A DNA stretch of 6,402 nt from Bacillota bacterium (GTDB lineage Bacteria; Bacillota; UBA4882; UBA10575). The translations under genes were made by a program, and so were the position numbers. The stretch is taken from NCBI GenBank assembly GCA_003511465.1, contig DOID01000012.1, forward strand, positions 6,749 to 13,150, given 5' to 3'. Every line of letters starts with the position of its first letter. The stretch's first letter is position 1. Under the pieces are notes generated by a model, which worked only from the letters and a program-made list of their open reading frames with translations, was not told where the DNA came from and did not search any database. Of this stretch, positions 5,977 to 6,402 are shown piece by piece.

Positions 5977-6402
5977 TTAGCGCTTAACCGCCAGAATGAC
6001 ATGGGGATTAAGCATATACGGATGAAGAGTAAGTTGAAGATTGGAGAGGGGCAGTACTTCCTCCCTGAGCTTTACTCCCAAAGTCTCTGTCATAAATTGC
6101 CGACGCACCATGATCCGAGCCCAGCTCTGCGGATATTTTGTTTGTATAAGACTTTGTTAAGCTTGAGGGGACAAGCCTCCGCATAAGCCAAGCCTTCATT
6201 TCCTACCACCAAGGTTACACCAACTGTCCCGATAATTAAAAGGGCTTCCTCAAAACGGGGATCATGTCCGGTGAAAAACTCGAGATTGGAAAAGTATTCT
6301 CGGTCAGCATAAACCAATAAATGGGTCAAATGTTCCGCTTTCATCTGCGCACGCGCCCGCTCAATCCGAGTTTCATATTCCGCCGCCGTGACGATCGGTG
6401 GC
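5977..6402 (-). pseudogene. Remnant of an M24-family (Xaa-Pro aminopeptidase-like) peptidase gene with internal deletion; 5' end outside the window
   Basis: The minus-strand frame open from the right edge encodes a creatinase/prolidase-like N-terminal domain: YETRIERARAQM, then LVYADREYFSNLEFFTG, DPRFEEALLII and LVVGNEGLAYAEACPL. This frame ends at a TGA (6092-6090) after a tail that looks like noise (NIRRAGLGSWCVGNL). A different frame takes over at about 6130-6155: SWARIMVRRQFMTETLG, then LREEVLPLSN and LHPYMLNPHVILAVKR, with its stop at 5979-5977. From memory this matches the C-terminal tail of the same M24 subfamily. The metal-binding catalytic domain, normally a few hundred residues between these parts, is absent. 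The simplest reading is an out-of-frame internal deletion, making the gene non-functional as a peptidase. The N-terminal assignment is fairly sure; that the tail belongs to the same family is less so. No obvious mobile element marks the junction. Confidence 0.65.

Noticed and set aside
5875..6186. Plus-strand open frame of 103 codons over the pulA promoter and M24 remnant
   Set aside because: Antisense to recognisable minus-strand coding sequence, with no family features; its composition looks like a shadow frame.
6008..6199. Minus-strand open frame of 63 codons in the M24 remnant
   Set aside because: It is the third frame between the two meaningful ones; its sequence shows no family motif, whereas the adjacent frames do.

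Overview
The window looks like the chromosome of a low-to-moderate GC Gram-positive bacterium (Bacillota, probably a clostridia-like or related anaerobic lineage). The evidence is strong AGGAGG-type ribosome binding sites, a TTG start, a class A penicillin-binding protein with a cysteine-rich tail, and the family make-up. No species can be named from the sequence alone. There is no rRNA, tRNA, CRISPR array, insertion sequence or phage gene, and no gene-free stretch longer than 300 bases.

Layout, left to right. A possible 49-residue basic small protein (42-191, +) ends inside a clean intrinsic terminator (174-201). Next is a bifunctional class A penicillin-binding protein (288-2381, +), probably started by a TTG, that polymerises and crosslinks peptidoglycan. 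An OsmC-family thiol peroxidase-like protein follows (2484-2918, +) with its own extended -10 promoter, which is flanked by an inverted repeat that could be an operator. A perfect 14-bp inverted repeat (2981-3030) then buries the Shine-Dalgarno sequence of the next gene, a membrane-anchored TraB/GumN-family protein (3032-3997, +) that has lost its predicted metal-binding residues.

On the minus strand, a cytoplasmic type I pullulanase (3939-5891) converges on the TraB-like gene and overlaps its 3' end by 59 bp. The pullulanase has a consensus -10 box and a perfect ribosome binding site, but the codon at the expected start position is ATC. Upstream of it is the broken 3' part of an M24-type (creatinase/prolidase-like) peptidase gene (5977-6402, -, continuing past the window). 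Its N-terminal domain runs directly, and out of frame, into its C-terminal tail, with the catalytic domain missing.

The genes do not form one pathway: cell-wall synthesis, thiol/peroxide defence, an envelope protein and alpha-glucan debranching lie side by side. I see no clear new multi-gene system. The strongest unusual signals are the SD-sequestering hairpin before the TraB-like gene, that protein's degenerate active site, the ATC start of the pullulanase, and the internally deleted M24 gene. The last two are adjacent and could be real decay or sequence/assembly error.
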